64,000 nucleotides of DNA from AWTP1-9 sp035703165 (GTDB lineage: Bacteria; Bacteroidota; Bacteroidia; Chitinophagales; Chitinophagaceae): assembly GCA_035703165.1 (NCBI GenBank), contig DASSYR010000043.1, forward strand, positions 1 through 64,000. Direction: 5' to 3'. Below the pieces are notes generated by a model that made no database searches, was not told the origin of the DNA, and worked only from the letters and a program-made list of their open reading frames with translations. Below are positions 25,607 to 34,329 of this stretch, in pieces (position 1 is the first letter of the stretch; each line of letters starts with the position of its first letter). Both the position numbers and the translations under genes were made by a program.

Positions 25607-26493
25607 CTAACCCCCTCTACTATCATTTCTTTATTAATTTTTTGTACCAATCCTTGTAGCACTTTACCGGGACCAACCTCTGTAAATTTTGTTGCCCCAT
25701 CAGCAATCATTGCCTGCACACTTTGTGTCCACAGAACAGCACCGGTTAGTTGCGCTATTAAATTTTTCTTTATCTCATCTCTGTCTAAAACTGCCCTGGC
25801 AACTACATTTTGATAAACAGCACATGTTGGCGGGTAAAACGAAGTAGCTTCAATAGCGGCTTGTAATTCATCTTTAGCAGGCTCCATTAAGGGCGAATGA
25901 AAAGCACCGCCAACCGGCAGCACCATTGCTCTTTTTGCACCTGCCTCTTTCATTTTTAGGCAGGCAATATCAATTCCTTTTAAAGAACCGCTTATTACCA
26001 ATTGCCCCGGGCAATTATAATTGGCCGGCACAACTACTTCACCAGTTCCCTTATTAACTGCGATGCAAATTTCTTCTACCTTTCTGTCATCCAAAGCCAA
26101 TACGGCTGCCATAGTAGAAGGATTTAGCTCACAGGCTCTCTGCATAGCCTTAGCACGAATAGAAACCAATTTCAAGGCATCTTCGAAACTTAATGAACCA
26201 TTAGCGGCCAGTGCAGAAAACTCTCCCAGTGAATGACCGGCTACCATATCGGGCTTAGCGTTTTCAATTGTTTTATAAGCAATTATTGAATGAAGAAAAA
26301 CAGCCGGCTGAGTAACATTCGTTTGCTTTAAGTCTTCGTCCGTTCCATCAAACATAATATCTGATATACGAAAGCCCAGTATTTCATTGGCCTGCTCAAA
26401 CAATCTTTTTGCAGAAGCATTATTATCGTATAAATTTTTGCCCATCCCTTTAAACTGCGAGCCCTGTCCCGGAAATACAAATGCATGCGACAT
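25603..26493 (-). CDS. fabD: Malonyl-CoA:ACP transacylase
   Basis: FabD loads malonate onto acyl carrier protein for fatty-acid synthesis. The 296-residue protein starts with the family signature AFVFPGQGSQFKGMGKNL. Its active-site serine is S88 in VAGHSLGEFSAL, and the catalytic histidine is in LPVGGAFHSPLM. The length is normal. It follows no other fatty-acid gene here, so it is outside the usual fab cluster. The start is ATG at 26493. No odd features. Confidence 0.96.
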   Translation of the reverse strand: MSHAFVFPGQGSQFKGMGKNLYDNNASAKRLFEQANEILGFRISDIMFDGTDEDLKQTNVTQPAVFLHSIIAYKTIENAKPDMVAGHSLGEFSALAANGSLSFEDALKLVSIRAKAMQRACELNPSTMAAVLALDDRKVEEICIAVNKGTGEVVVPANYNCPGQLVISGSLKGIDIACLKMKEAGAKRAMVLPVGGAFHSPLMEPAKDELQAAIEATSFYPPTCAVYQNVVARAVLDRDEIKKNLIAQLTGAVLWTQSVQAMIADGATKFTEVGPGKVLQGLVQKINKEMIVEGVS

Positions 26494-26559
26494 AAATATT
26501 CTATTTATTTTTTTGCCAAAAATCCCTTCTTAAATACAGGAATCTATAACGTTTAAATT

Positions 26560-27165
26560 TTATCTCCTTCCCATTAAATTACCCGTAATTAATTTTAAAA
26601 ATTCACTACGAGTGGAGTTTTTTTGAAATTCACCAAAAAAAGCAGAAGTAGTGGTCACAGAATTTTGTTTTTGTACACCCCGCATCATCATGCACAAATG
26701 CTGCGCTTCAATAACCACGGCAACGCCCAAAGGATTAAGGGCAACTTTTATTGCATCCAGTATTTGTGTTGTCAATCTTTCCTGCACTTGTAACCTTCTC
26801 GAGTACACATCCACTATACGGGCTATCTTACTTAACCCGGTTATATATCCATTAGGAATATAGGCAACATGTGCCTTGCCAAAAAAAGGAAGCATATGAT
26901 GCTCACACATGCTATACAACTCAATATCTTTAACTAAAATCATTTCGTTAACTTCTTCTTTAAATTTTGCTGAATTAAGTATAGCCAAAGCATCCATCTG
27001 GTAACCCTGCATCATATATTGCATGGCTTTTGCAACTCTTTCGGGTGTCTTTATCAGGCCTTCTCTTTCCGGGTCTTCACCAAGTAAAGCAATACTCTTT
27101 TTACAGGCCTCCATTAAACCAACTGTTACCTTATCCTCGTAGTGTTCACTTTTCTTATATGCCAT
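26560..27165 (-). CDS. folE: GTP cyclohydrolase I
   Basis: FolE makes dihydroneopterin triphosphate from GTP, the first step of folate, queuosine and tetrahydropterin synthesis. The zinc ligands are visible in ELYSMCEHHMLPFFGKAHV and in the later QHLCMMMRG. The GTP-binding ISGLSKIARIV-type segment (here TGLSKIARIVDVYSRRLQVQ) is intact. At 201 residues it is normal for the family. Two PTPS/QueD-like genes lie just upstream on the same strand (27229-27642 and 27746-28156), giving a compact pterin cluster. Spacing to the nearer one is 63 bases. Confidence 0.97.
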   Translation of the reverse strand: MAYKKSEHYEDKVTVGLMEACKKSIALLGEDPEREGLIKTPERVAKAMQYMMQGYQMDALAILNSAKFKEEVNEMILVKDIELYSMCEHHMLPFFGKAHVAYIPNGYITGLSKIARIVDVYSRRLQVQERLTTQILDAIKVALNPLGVAVVIEAQHLCMMMRGVQKQNSVTTTSAFFGEFQKNSTRSEFLKLITGNLMGRR

Positions 27166-27228
27166 ATGAGTAAATTAAATTAAACTGTTTTAACAATTAA
27201 AAATGCCATTAAAATGAAACTACACCAC

Positions 27229-27642
27229 CTAAACCGGGTATTCTACAAAATTTCTTGGCGTTTCATACAAGCGGATCTGGAGATCATTTTTTTCATCAAT
27301 ATGCGGTCTAAGCAAATTGTAAATAACAACCACTATATTTTCCGCTGTGGGATTTACATTTTTAAATTCCTTTGTATCAAGGTTTAGATTTTTATGATCA
27401 AATCGTGAGTGTATTTCTCTGTGAATTAAATCTGAAAGCAGCTTCATATCCATTACATAACCGGTTTTCTTGTCTGGTTTCCCAATTACTTTTACTTCCA
27501 ATTCGTAATTATGACCATGATAATGTGGCAAATTACATTTGCCAAAAATCTCCTTGTTTTTTTCCTCCGTCCAATCGGGATTATTCAGGCGATGTGCGGC
27601 GTTAAAATGTTCTTTCCTATATACAGCTACTTTCCTACTCAT
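27229..27642 (-). CDS. 6-pyruvoyltetrahydropterin synthase / QueD-family protein (first copy)
   Basis: The 137-residue protein has the family's zinc histidines: one in FNAAHRLNNP and two in HGHNYELEV. The catalytic Cys lies in FGKCNLPHYHGHNY, with five residues between Cys and the HGH. That spacing resembles eukaryotic PTPS (C-x5-HGH) rather than E. coli QueD (C-x3-HGH). The conserved FDHKNLNLD and PTAENIVVVIYNLL are present. It uses dihydroneopterin triphosphate from FolE to make either 6-pyruvoyltetrahydropterin or 6-carboxytetrahydropterin; the motif alone does not decide. It sits between folE and a second paralogue. Confidence 0.88.
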   Translation of the reverse strand: MSRKVAVYRKEHFNAAHRLNNPDWTEEKNKEIFGKCNLPHYHGHNYELEVKVIGKPDKKTGYVMDMKLLSDLIHREIHSRFDHKNLNLDTKEFKNVNPTAENIVVVIYNLLRPHIDEKNDLQIRLYETPRNFVEYPV

Positions 27643-27745
27643 ATTTATTTACAAATTACATAAAAAGATGGTAAGCCAATCCGGATATTTATACTTATTC
27701 AAACATCATCCGATGCAACAACTATATTACTTTCATCACACACAA

Positions 27746-28156
27746 TTACTCTCCATAATACTCTACATAAATACTTGATGTCTCATACAGCTTAATACAA
27801 TGCAACCTGATTTCCGGAGGTAAATGAGGCTCCAACTCCTTCCAGATACCCACTGCAAGGTTTTCCGTAGAACACATTTTTCCTTCCATAAATTTCACAT
27901 CAATATTTAAGTTACGATGATCTATTTTTTCAATTACATGTTCCCTTATAATAATACTCAATTTCTTTACATCGTACAAAAAACCCGTATCAGGGTCCGG
28001 CATTCCTTTTACCGTTACATGCAAATCGTAATTATGTCCGTGCCAGTTTTCATTGGCACATTTGCCAAATACTTCCTCGTTTTGTTCGCGACTCCAGCGA
28101 GGATTAAATAATTTATGAGCGGCATTAAAATGCTCTATTCTGGTGAGATATACCAT
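27746..28156 (-). CDS. 6-pyruvoyltetrahydropterin synthase / QueD-family protein (second copy)
   Basis: This 136-residue paralogue of the preceding gene keeps the same elements: FNAAHKLFNPRWS, the catalytic and zinc segment FGKCANENWHGHNYDL, IDHRNLNIDV and CSTENLAVGIWKEL. The Cys-x5-HGH spacing is again PTPS-like. Two tandem members beside folE suggest that one serves queuosine and the other a reduced pterin or another 7-deazapurine step. The two proteins differ enough that they probably do not have redundant roles. It is the first gene of the minus-strand pterin group and lies 85 bases from the divergent mqnB. Confidence 0.88.
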   Translation of the reverse strand: MVYLTRIEHFNAAHKLFNPRWSREQNEEVFGKCANENWHGHNYDLHVTVKGMPDPDTGFLYDVKKLSIIIREHVIEKIDHRNLNIDVKFMEGKMCSTENLAVGIWKELEPHLPPEIRLHCIKLYETSSIYVEYYGE

Positions 28157-28241
28157 ACCTGTTTATTGCGGTGGCAAAGTTAATATTTCGTAACAATTAA
28201 TAAGTATTTGCGACATTTGTTCAACATTGTATCTTAATCTT

Positions 28242-28898
28242 ATGAATTGTTTACTGGTGGCTGCAACAATAATGGAAATAACCCCGTTTTTGGAGCATTA
28301 TAAAAAAGCAGAAAAATCATCGCAGATTGGTATCAACCCGGATGTGTTAATTAGCGGCATTGGGCTTACAGCTTCTGCCTATTCCCTTACTAATCAAATT
28401 GCCATAAAAAAGCCCGATTTAGTTATACAGGCAGGGATAGCGGGATGTTTTGATAAAAAAATCCCTTTAGGAAAAGTGGTAGCTATAAAACAAGAAACCA
28501 TTGCCGACCAAAGTGTGGTAGAATTAAACAGCCTAAAATCAACATTAAAATTGAAGCTTGTTCCCCGGAACCAATTTCCATACAAAAAAGGATGGCTGAT
28601 TAATCCAGATAGAAATTTGTTAAAAAAAACAAACCTCCGGGTGGTGAAAGGCGTCTCTGTTAACGAAATAACTACTGATAGGAGGAAAATTCTTTTTTAC
28701 AAAAAAGAATTTAATCCGGTAACGGAATCCATGGAAGGGGCCGCATTACATTATGTTTGCTTAAGGGAAAAAATTCCTTTTTTGCAAATAAGAAGCATTT
28801 CCAATTACATCGGCGAAAGAAATAAAAAGAAATGGGATATGAAGGCTTCTATAAACAACCTTAACCAGGAATTAATTCGATTATTAAAAAATCTGTAG
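28242..28898 (+). CDS. mqnB: Futalosine hydrolase
   Basis: MqnB cleaves futalosine to dehypoxanthine futalosine and hypoxanthine in the futalosine route to menaquinone. The nucleoside-phosphorylase-like fold shows VIQAGIAGCFDKKIPLGKVV, the catalytic region SMEGAALHYVCLR and IRSISNYIGERNKKKWDM. I use ATG 28242 (MNCLLVAATIMEITPFLE) instead of a TTG five codons earlier. At 218 residues it has normal length. The stop lies only 6 bases before mqnD, so the two form an operon. The remaining mqn genes are not in the window. Confidence 0.93.
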   Translation: MNCLLVAATIMEITPFLEHYKKAEKSSQIGINPDVLISGIGLTASAYSLTNQIAIKKPDLVIQAGIAGCFDKKIPLGKVVAIKQETIADQSVVELNSLKSTLKLKLVPRNQFPYKKGWLINPDRNLLKKTNLRVVKGVSVNEITTDRRKILFYKKEFNPVTESMEGAALHYVCLREKIPFLQIRSISNYIGERNKKKWDMKASINNLNQELIRLLKNL

Positions 28899-28904
28899 GC
28901 TATC

Positions 28905-29708
28905 ATGAACCCAAAGTTTACCATTGGTTTTTCCCCTTGTCCGAACGATACCTTTATATTTGATGCATTGGTAAATAAAAAAATAGACACAGAAGGCTTT
29001 GACTTTGATGTTGTATTAGAAGATGTAGAAACTCTTAACCAATGGGCTAAACAAAGCAAGTTGGATATTTCAAAAATCAGCTATGGAGTATTTCCTCTCA
29101 TCAAAAATGAATACACTTTATTGAATTCCGGAGGGGCAATGGGTAAAGGCGTAGGCCCTTTATTAATTTCAAAAAAGAATGTTGCAGCTCTTCATATAGA
29201 CGAATGCGAAATAGCAATTCCCGGCGAAAACACTACAGCACATTTTCTTTTTTCTTTAGCTTTTCCAAATGCAAAGAAAAAAACGTTTATAGCCTTCCAT
29301 AAAATTGAGGACGCCATACTTAGTGATAAAGTTGATTGCGGGGTAATTATTCATGAAAATCGTTTCACTTACCAAAAAAAGGGACTTAAAAAAATATTAG
29401 ATTTGGGTGAGTATTGGGAGGAACAAACAAATTGCCCCATCCCCTTGGGAGGCATTGTTATAAAAAATACCACCGACAAATCAGTCATCTCAAAAATTGA
29501 CGCATTAATTAAAAAAAGTATTAAATATGCCTTTCAGCATTATCCTGATTTACCCGACTATGTAAAAAGGCATGCCCAGGAAATGAACGAAGAAGTAATG
29601 CGAAAACACATTGAACTGTACGTAAACGATTTTTCTCTACACTGTGGTGATACAGGAAAAAAAGCCATAGAAGAACTATTGCTTGTATATCAAAAACTTC
29701 ATGGCTAA
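28905..29708 (+). CDS. mqnD: 1,4-dihydroxy-6-naphthoate synthase
   Basis: MqnD converts cyclic dehypoxanthine futalosine to 1,4-dihydroxy-6-naphthoate, the naphthoquinone precursor. The opening KFTIGFSPCPNDTFIFDAL is diagnostic. KISYGVFPLIKNEYTLLNSG and AIPGENTTAHFLFSLAF complete the periplasmic-binding-like MqnA/MqnD fold. At 267 residues the length is normal. It starts 6 bases after mqnB. The pair shows that this organism makes menaquinone by the futalosine pathway, as many Bacteroidota do. Confidence 0.95.
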   Translation: MNPKFTIGFSPCPNDTFIFDALVNKKIDTEGFDFDVVLEDVETLNQWAKQSKLDISKISYGVFPLIKNEYTLLNSGGAMGKGVGPLLISKKNVAALHIDECEIAIPGENTTAHFLFSLAFPNAKKKTFIAFHKIEDAILSDKVDCGVIIHENRFTYQKKGLKKILDLGEYWEEQTNCPIPLGGIVIKNTTDKSVISKIDALIKKSIKYAFQHYPDLPDYVKRHAQEMNEEVMRKHIELYVNDFSLHCGDTGKKAIEELLLVYQKLHG

Positions 29709-29788
29709 ATGAATTTTTGATACTTTTTTTCCACTCTACTTGTTTTAACCCTAACGCAGATTTATAAAATTTTCCCTATTTTAGCTAA

Positions 29789-31102
29789 TCAGGTTGCATT
29801 TTTTAGTGTTCTGCTATATGTTTCCAGGCACCTTTTCCTGGCAAAATTGTGCTCCACTATCGGCTTAGGATAGGTTAAACTATCCAATTCCGGAATCCAT
29901 TTTTTAATATACACCTGCTTCGGATCAAACTTCTGCATTTGCAAATACGGATTGAATAAACGAAAATAGGGAGCTGCATCGCAACCGCACCCTGCTGCCC
30001 ATTGCCAGCCGCCGTTATTAGCAGCCAAATCAAAGTCTAACAGCTTATTGGCAAAATAAGCTTCGCCCCATCTCCAGTCAATCAATAAATGCTTAACAAG
30101 AAAGGAAGCCGTAATCATTCTTACACGATTGTGCATATACCCTGTTTCATTCAACTCCCTCATACCTGCATCTACAATAGGATACCCTGTTTGGCCCCTG
30201 CACCATGCTTCAAATTCTTTTTCATCATTCCGCCAGCTTATTAAATCATATACCGGCTTAAAGGCCTTTCCTTTACCAACCTGCGGAAAATTCCATAAAA
30301 TCATATGATAAAAATCCCTCCAGATAAGCTCATTCAAATATGTTTCATTAAGCTGTTTAGCCTTTTGCACCAATTGGCGAATGCTAACAGTTCCAAATCG
30401 CAAATGAACACTCATCTTTGACGTTCCGTTAACGCCAGGATAATCTCTTCGTTTAGTATATTGTTTAATAACTTCTTCGTCTAACAATTTTGAAGGGAAA
30501 TTTCTTTCCGTCTTGTAAAAACCAATCTGCTTCAAAGATGGAATAGAAAAGATTGGCTGTTTATAAAAATTTGAAAAATGTTTTTCGCTTCGATAATTTA
30601 TTACACGTAAATCATCGAGCTGCGCTTTCCATTTTTTACTATAGGGAGTAAAAACAGTGTAAGGATTACCATCGTCTTTTACCACTTCTTTCTTTTCAAA
30701 AATTACATGGTCTTTATACGTATGAAATGAAGCGTCGTTTTTATTGAGCAAAGAAGCTATGATTTTATCTCTATCTTCCGCATAAGGCTCATAATCATGA
30801 TTGGCAAAAACTTTTTTAATAGAATATTTGTTGAGCAACGCCTTGTAGATATCCTCAGGAAACCCGTGATACACTTCTAAGGAAGATTCGAAACTGGTCA
30901 ATTTGTTTTGAATTTCCTGCAAAGCATCGTAAATAAACTGAACCCGGCGATCTCTTTTATCTTCCAGCTTGTCTAAAATATTTCTATCAAAAATAAAAAC
31001 AGGTATTACCGGCAGGCCGTCTTTTAATGCATAGTATAAGGCTGCATTATCGTGTAAGCGCAAATCTCTGCGAAACCAAAAAATGTTCACCTGCTGTTTC
31101 AA
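29789..31102 (-). CDS. Deoxyribodipyrimidine photolyase / cryptochrome family
   Basis: The 437-residue flavoprotein has the antenna-binding N-terminal photolyase domain (NIFWFRRDLRLHDNAALY). The FAD-binding helical domain contains YPGVNGTSKMSVHLRFGTVS, LIWRDFYHMILWNFPQ and the family signature TGYPIVDAGMRELNETGYMHN, then RVRMITASFLVKHLLIDWRW and WQWAAGCGCDAAPYFR. These are features of class I CPD photolyases, which repair UV-induced pyrimidine dimers with blue light. The C-terminus is short, unlike cryptochromes with long tails. Signalling use cannot be excluded. It lies 30 bases after the aminotransferase gene on the same strand. Confidence 0.93.
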   Translation of the reverse strand: MKQQVNIFWFRRDLRLHDNAALYYALKDGLPVIPVFIFDRNILDKLEDKRDRRVQFIYDALQEIQNKLTSFESSLEVYHGFPEDIYKALLNKYSIKKVFANHDYEPYAEDRDKIIASLLNKNDASFHTYKDHVIFEKKEVVKDDGNPYTVFTPYSKKWKAQLDDLRVINYRSEKHFSNFYKQPIFSIPSLKQIGFYKTERNFPSKLLDEEVIKQYTKRRDYPGVNGTSKMSVHLRFGTVSIRQLVQKAKQLNETYLNELIWRDFYHMILWNFPQVGKGKAFKPVYDLISWRNDEKEFEAWCRGQTGYPIVDAGMRELNETGYMHNRVRMITASFLVKHLLIDWRWGEAYFANKLLDFDLAANNGGWQWAAGCGCDAAPYFRLFNPYLQMQKFDPKQVYIKKWIPELDSLTYPKPIVEHNFARKRCLETYSRTLKNAT

Positions 31103-31132
31103 TATTCCCGTTTAGAAAATAAAAACAAAAAA

Positions 31133-31990
31133 TCATCCAGAAAGTTGTGGGAAATGTAATCTTCTCATTAAATTTTGATAAATCGTTTTTGTAAAGCTAT
31201 TGCCAAATTTTTTACTCCCCATTTGTTTTACCCATCGAATGCCATAAGCAGCATTGGTCAAAAACATCTCGTCGCCCTCTTCAAGTTGTTTATAGGAAAA
31301 TGGCTCTTCTATTATTGTAATATTTAAGGCAGCCTGGTTATCTATCAAAAAACGTCTCATTACTCCGGCAACACAACCCTCACTAAGCGGTGGGGTAAAT
31401 AAATAGTCACCTTTTATAAGAAAAATATTAGCAATTGTCGAGTCAGCAATTCTCCCGGCCGTATTCATTATCAAACAATCGTTAAGCTGCTTTTCCCTGG
31501 CAAATAAGGCTGCCATTACATAAGGCAGGTAATTGGCAGATTTGATATTGGCAAAAGCATCCATAGACTTTTGGGCTAAAGGGTAAACATCAATTTGCCA
31601 CCCCTCTTCGTTAAAATATTTAACCTCATTAGGGAGCGGCCCGCATTGTATTATATAATTTGGCTGAAGATTTACAAGGTCATATAGCCCCCCATCGCCT
31701 CTAAATACAGATAATCTTATCCTGGCATCAGGTAATTTATTTTTTTGAACCAGGTTTATTATTTGCTCCTGCAGATAGGTTGGAGTAAATATTTGGGGGA
31801 TATCAAATTTTAATAATGTAAGCCCTTCAAACAGTCTTTTAAAATGTAAATCGGCCAGCCGCAATGTATTATTCTGTACCACCATGGTTTCAAACAGCCC
31901 ATCGCCATAGCGAAAAGCACGACTGTCCGGGGAAATACAATTTTCTCCTTGTTGAAAAAACTTTCCGTTATAGATATAAAAAGCAGGCAT
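31133..31990 (-). CDS. Class IV PLP-dependent aminotransferase (PabC/IlvE-like)
   Basis: I place the start at ATG 31990 (MPAFYIYNGKFFQ), because the longer frame would begin inside a terminator hairpin. Family features are the FRYGDGLFETMVV opening, the PLP-lysine in FANIKSANYLPYVMAA, the cofactor segment MNTAGRIADSTIANIFLI and EGCVAGVMRR. This is the fold of 4-amino-4-deoxychorismate lyase, branched-chain and D-amino-acid aminotransferases. The substrate cannot be told from the sequence; the PabC-like length (285 residues) and SEGC pattern lean towards ADC lyase or a BCAT-like enzyme. It may be co-transcribed with the photolyase. Confidence 0.85.
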   Translation of the reverse strand: MPAFYIYNGKFFQQGENCISPDSRAFRYGDGLFETMVVQNNTLRLADLHFKRLFEGLTLLKFDIPQIFTPTYLQEQIINLVQKNKLPDARIRLSVFRGDGGLYDLVNLQPNYIIQCGPLPNEVKYFNEEGWQIDVYPLAQKSMDAFANIKSANYLPYVMAALFAREKQLNDCLIMNTAGRIADSTIANIFLIKGDYLFTPPLSEGCVAGVMRRFLIDNQAALNITIIEEPFSYKQLEEGDEMFLTNAAYGIRWVKQMGSKKFGNSFTKTIYQNLMRRLHFPQLSG

Positions 31991-31998
31991 TAAGGAAA

Positions 31999-32027
31999 AT
32001 AAAAAAGTCCCCTGCAGTGGGGACTTC
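31999..32027 (-). terminator. Intrinsic terminator of the response-regulator gene
   Basis: On the minus strand AAGTCCCC and GGGGACTT form an 8-base stem around ACTGCA and run into a T-rich tract (TTTTTTATTTTCC). It lies 19 bases past the stop of the regulator at 32046-32687. Confidence 0.85.
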
Positions 32028-32045
32028 AAATATCCTTATAATTTT

Positions 32046-32687
32046 TTATTGCTCCATAATATTATGCTTCACTGCATACATAATCAGTCCTGCTGTTGAT
32101 TTAGCTCCCACTTTTGATTTTAGTTTATCCCGTATTGCTTCAACCGTTCGGGGACTCAGATCCACCATATCGGCAATCTCCTTTGTACTTTTTTCCTCAC
32201 ACATTAATCGAAGAATAGTAATCTCTTTATCCGTAAGTTTTACGTCCTGAACACCTTCATCGGTTCGTTTCATGCGTAAGCCATCAATCAGCGCTTTGTT
32301 CGTAAGGGCATTAAAATAGTATTCCTGCTCAAAACATGTTTTAATGGCCTCGTATATAATTTCCGAATCGGAATTTTTAGTAAGGTAAGAATTGGCGCCC
32401 AATTCCATTAATCGAGTAATCATAGAATGATCATCATGCATAGTAAGCATGATTACTTTTACTTCCGGGTAACTTTTCTTTAATTCCTGTAACGTGCTGA
32501 TACCGTCCATGATAGGCATTTGAATATCAAGCAAAATCACATCAGGTTGAATATGTTTCATGAGGTTGAGCAATTGCATGCCGTTATCAGCCTCAGCAAT
32601 TACTTTAATATCCTTTTTTTGGGATAATGCTGTTTTTACACCTGCCCGGTATAAAACATGATCATCAGCAATAGCAATATTAATCAT
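32046..32687 (-). CDS. NarL/LuxR-type response regulator (first)
   Basis: The 213-residue protein has an N-terminal receiver domain (phosphoacceptor D54 in ILLDIQMPIMDG, acidic pair in IAIADDH, switch K in YLTKNSDSE). Its C-terminal LuxR-type helix-turn-helix is LTDKEITILRLMCEEKSTKEIADMV, then LSPRTVEAIRDKLKSK. It should bind DNA as a dimer when phosphorylated. It is a close paralogue of the regulator at 32846-33505 and of the one at 35933-36583. Its kinase is not adjacent; the only HisKA_3 kinase nearby is at 35075-35899. A hairpin terminator follows. Confidence 0.93.
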   Translation of the reverse strand: MINIAIADDHVLYRAGVKTALSQKKDIKVIAEADNGMQLLNLMKHIQPDVILLDIQMPIMDGISTLQELKKSYPEVKVIMLTMHDDHSMITRLMELGANSYLTKNSDSEIIYEAIKTCFEQEYYFNALTNKALIDGLRMKRTDEGVQDVKLTDKEITILRLMCEEKSTKEIADMVDLSPRTVEAIRDKLKSKVGAKSTAGLIMYAVKHNIMEQ

Positions 32688-32845
32688 ATATAGTTAGTTG
32701 TTAGTAGAATCCGTATGGAAACTTTCTAAATTCTATGACGATTTACTTATGCAAGTTGAGAATATTTACGCACATTTTCTTAAGCACAATTACCCGAGTT
32801 TTTTCCTGTGGAAATTACCACCCGAACCGGGTAAAAAACCGATAT

Positions 32846-33505
32846 TTATTCAATAAGCTTGTTTCTCATACCGTACATTATCAGCCCGGCAATTGTTTTA
32901 ACACCAACTTTTGCCTTCATATTTTGCCGAATGGTCTCAATTGTACGTGGACTTAAAAAAACTACTTTAGAAATTTCCTCTGTTGTTTTGTCCTCGGCAA
33001 GTAATTTTAAAATTTGTAGTTCTTTTTCAGTAAACTTTACCGGGTTGGGATAAAATTGTCTTACTGTTTTTTTATGCTGAAGTTTTAAAAGCACGGCCTG
33101 GTTTACCAAGTCATTAAAATAAAAATCCTCATTCATACAGGTAATGATAGCCTCGTAAATTTCGTTGGGATCGGTTGTTTTGGTAAGATAGGCATTGGCG
33201 CCCATTTCCATCATTTTACCTATCATTTGCGAATCATCATACATAGTGAGTACAATAATGCGCACCCCCTCATATTCTTTGCGAATGAGCTGAAGTGCAT
33301 TAATGCCATCTATTTCAGGCATCCGTATGTCCATCAATAAAAGATCGGGCTTTTTTAAGGCCATTTTGTGCATTAAATCTTTACCATCCTCAGCCTCCCA
33401 AAGCATTTTTATATGTGGCCTCCCCGTAAGAGCCATTCTAATACCATCTCTAAAAATTTTATGATCATCGGCAATGGCTACTTTAATTAAGTTAGTTTCA
33501 GACAT
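32846..33505 (-). CDS. NarL/LuxR-type response regulator (second)
   Basis: I start at ATG 33505 (MSETNLIKVAIADDHKIFRD); a longer frame exists but its leader is not conserved with the paralogues. The receiver has phosphoacceptor D59 (LLLMDIRMPEIDG) and the C-terminal LuxR HTH (FTEKELQILKLLAEDK, then LSPRTIETIRQNMKAK). It lies 159 bases upstream of the first regulator on the same strand, with no clear terminator between, so a two-gene transcript is possible. The 690 bases upstream contain two hairpins and a palindromic site (see regulatory entries). The target genes are unknown. Confidence 0.93.
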   Translation of the reverse strand: MSETNLIKVAIADDHKIFRDGIRMALTGRPHIKMLWEAEDGKDLMHKMALKKPDLLLMDIRMPEIDGINALQLIRKEYEGVRIIVLTMYDDSQMIGKMMEMGANAYLTKTTDPNEIYEAIITCMNEDFYFNDLVNQAVLLKLQHKKTVRQFYPNPVKFTEKELQILKLLAEDKTTEEISKVVFLSPRTIETIRQNMKAKVGVKTIAGLIMYGMRNKLIE

Positions 33506-33667
33506 TTGGATTTTATTTGATGTTATGGGTTCGATGCAAATTAAATTAGCTTTAGATAAAGGCAAACTTTAAAATGAATAAGCGTAAAGTTACCATTCTC
33601 CTTTGGTAATTCCGCCCTCATATAACACGAATATTAACGAAAAATGTCGGTATTTATTTCAAACTAT

Positions 33668-33690
33668 AAAAAGAGCAGAATTGCTCTTTT
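33668..33690. terminator. Bidirectional A/T-flanked hairpin
   Basis: Perfect 9-base arms AAAAGAGCA and TGCTCTTTT around GAAT. The symmetric A and T ends would act as a terminator on either strand. No gene ends here; it lies 163 bases upstream of a minus-strand regulator. Confidence 0.55.
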
Positions 33691-33911
33691 ATAAAATACA
33701 GGGATTTCTATTTTTGGTACTCTGATTCTTATGAAAAACGTTTAAACAAAAATTATATTGAATAGTATTAAAAAGTTGGTAATTACTGCTAAGTAAGCAC
33801 CAGGCATTGAATCAAGCAAAAAATTTAAAAAAGCCTTTTCATAATAAAAAGATTAGAACCCCGTTTTTAAAATCCCTATCCCAGGCCAGACGAAAAAGCT
33901 GGCTTTTTTTG
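33691..33911 (+). ncRNA. Candidate small RNA ending at an intrinsic terminator
   Basis: About 190 non-coding bases lead to a hairpin with a GCCAG/CTGGC core, extended by A/T and G-T pairs (33883-33889 with 33899-33905), and a T run (33904-33910). A terminator with no gene before it suggests a short transcript. No reliable promoter was identified, so the 5' end is a guess. Confidence 0.3.
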
Positions 33912-33978
33912 TTCTTATCTCAATAAGTAATACTCCTACCAAAAAAATCGAATTTCTCCTTAAAAAAAATAGTTTATC

Positions 33979-34020
33979 TACGAGTTTTTTGCATAGTAAT
34001 TTTACGAATTTTATTTCGTA
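33979..34020. promoter_or_regulatory. Palindromic TACGAA repeats, possible NarL-type operator
   Basis: TACGAGT (33979-33985) is followed 24 bases later by TACGAAT (34003-34009) and its inverted partner ATTTCGTA (34013-34020), giving TACGAA-N6-TTCGTA. Heptamers beginning TAC are how NarL-type regulators bind, so autoregulation by a neighbouring regulator is possible. This is inference. Confidence 0.3.
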
Positions 34021-34194
34021 GTTTTACCCTAAGTTTTATTCTTTTTTATCACCCAAAAGTGTATGAAATCCTTTACTGTATTGGGTTTTGTAGATTTTTC
34101 CGTGTTGCTTTTTCAATTTTTTACTCTTGCATAAGCTTATACAATTTTAAAAATTAGAGGTACAAAAATTGAAAACAATTAAAAACATACAACT

Positions 34195-34278
34195 ATGATG
34201 CAAAATCAATCATCCGGAAAGGTTAAGGACACCAGGGAACAATGGTGGAATGACTGGTTAAAGTACCTGTTTGGATAG
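34195..34278 (+). CDS. 27-residue Trp-rich micro-ORF
   Basis: ATG 34195 (or 34198) opens a 27-codon frame reading MMQNQSSGKVKDTREQWW and then NDWLKYLFG, ending in TAG at 34276-34278. The N-terminal half is polar and charged. The C-terminal half is amphipathic and carries three Trp in four aromatic positions (WWNDWLKY), which suggests a membrane-interacting or secreted peptide, or a leader peptide. A hairpin with a T run follows 51 bases later, and then the multi-TM/kinase/regulator module. Too short for confident gene calling, but the composition is unlike the surrounding non-coding DNA. Confidence 0.5.
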   Translation: MMQNQSSGKVKDTREQWWNDWLKYLFG

Positions 34279-34329
34279 TGATAATATCCAATTTATTTTT
34301 CCTTTTTTCAGGATTTAAAAACATTGTTA

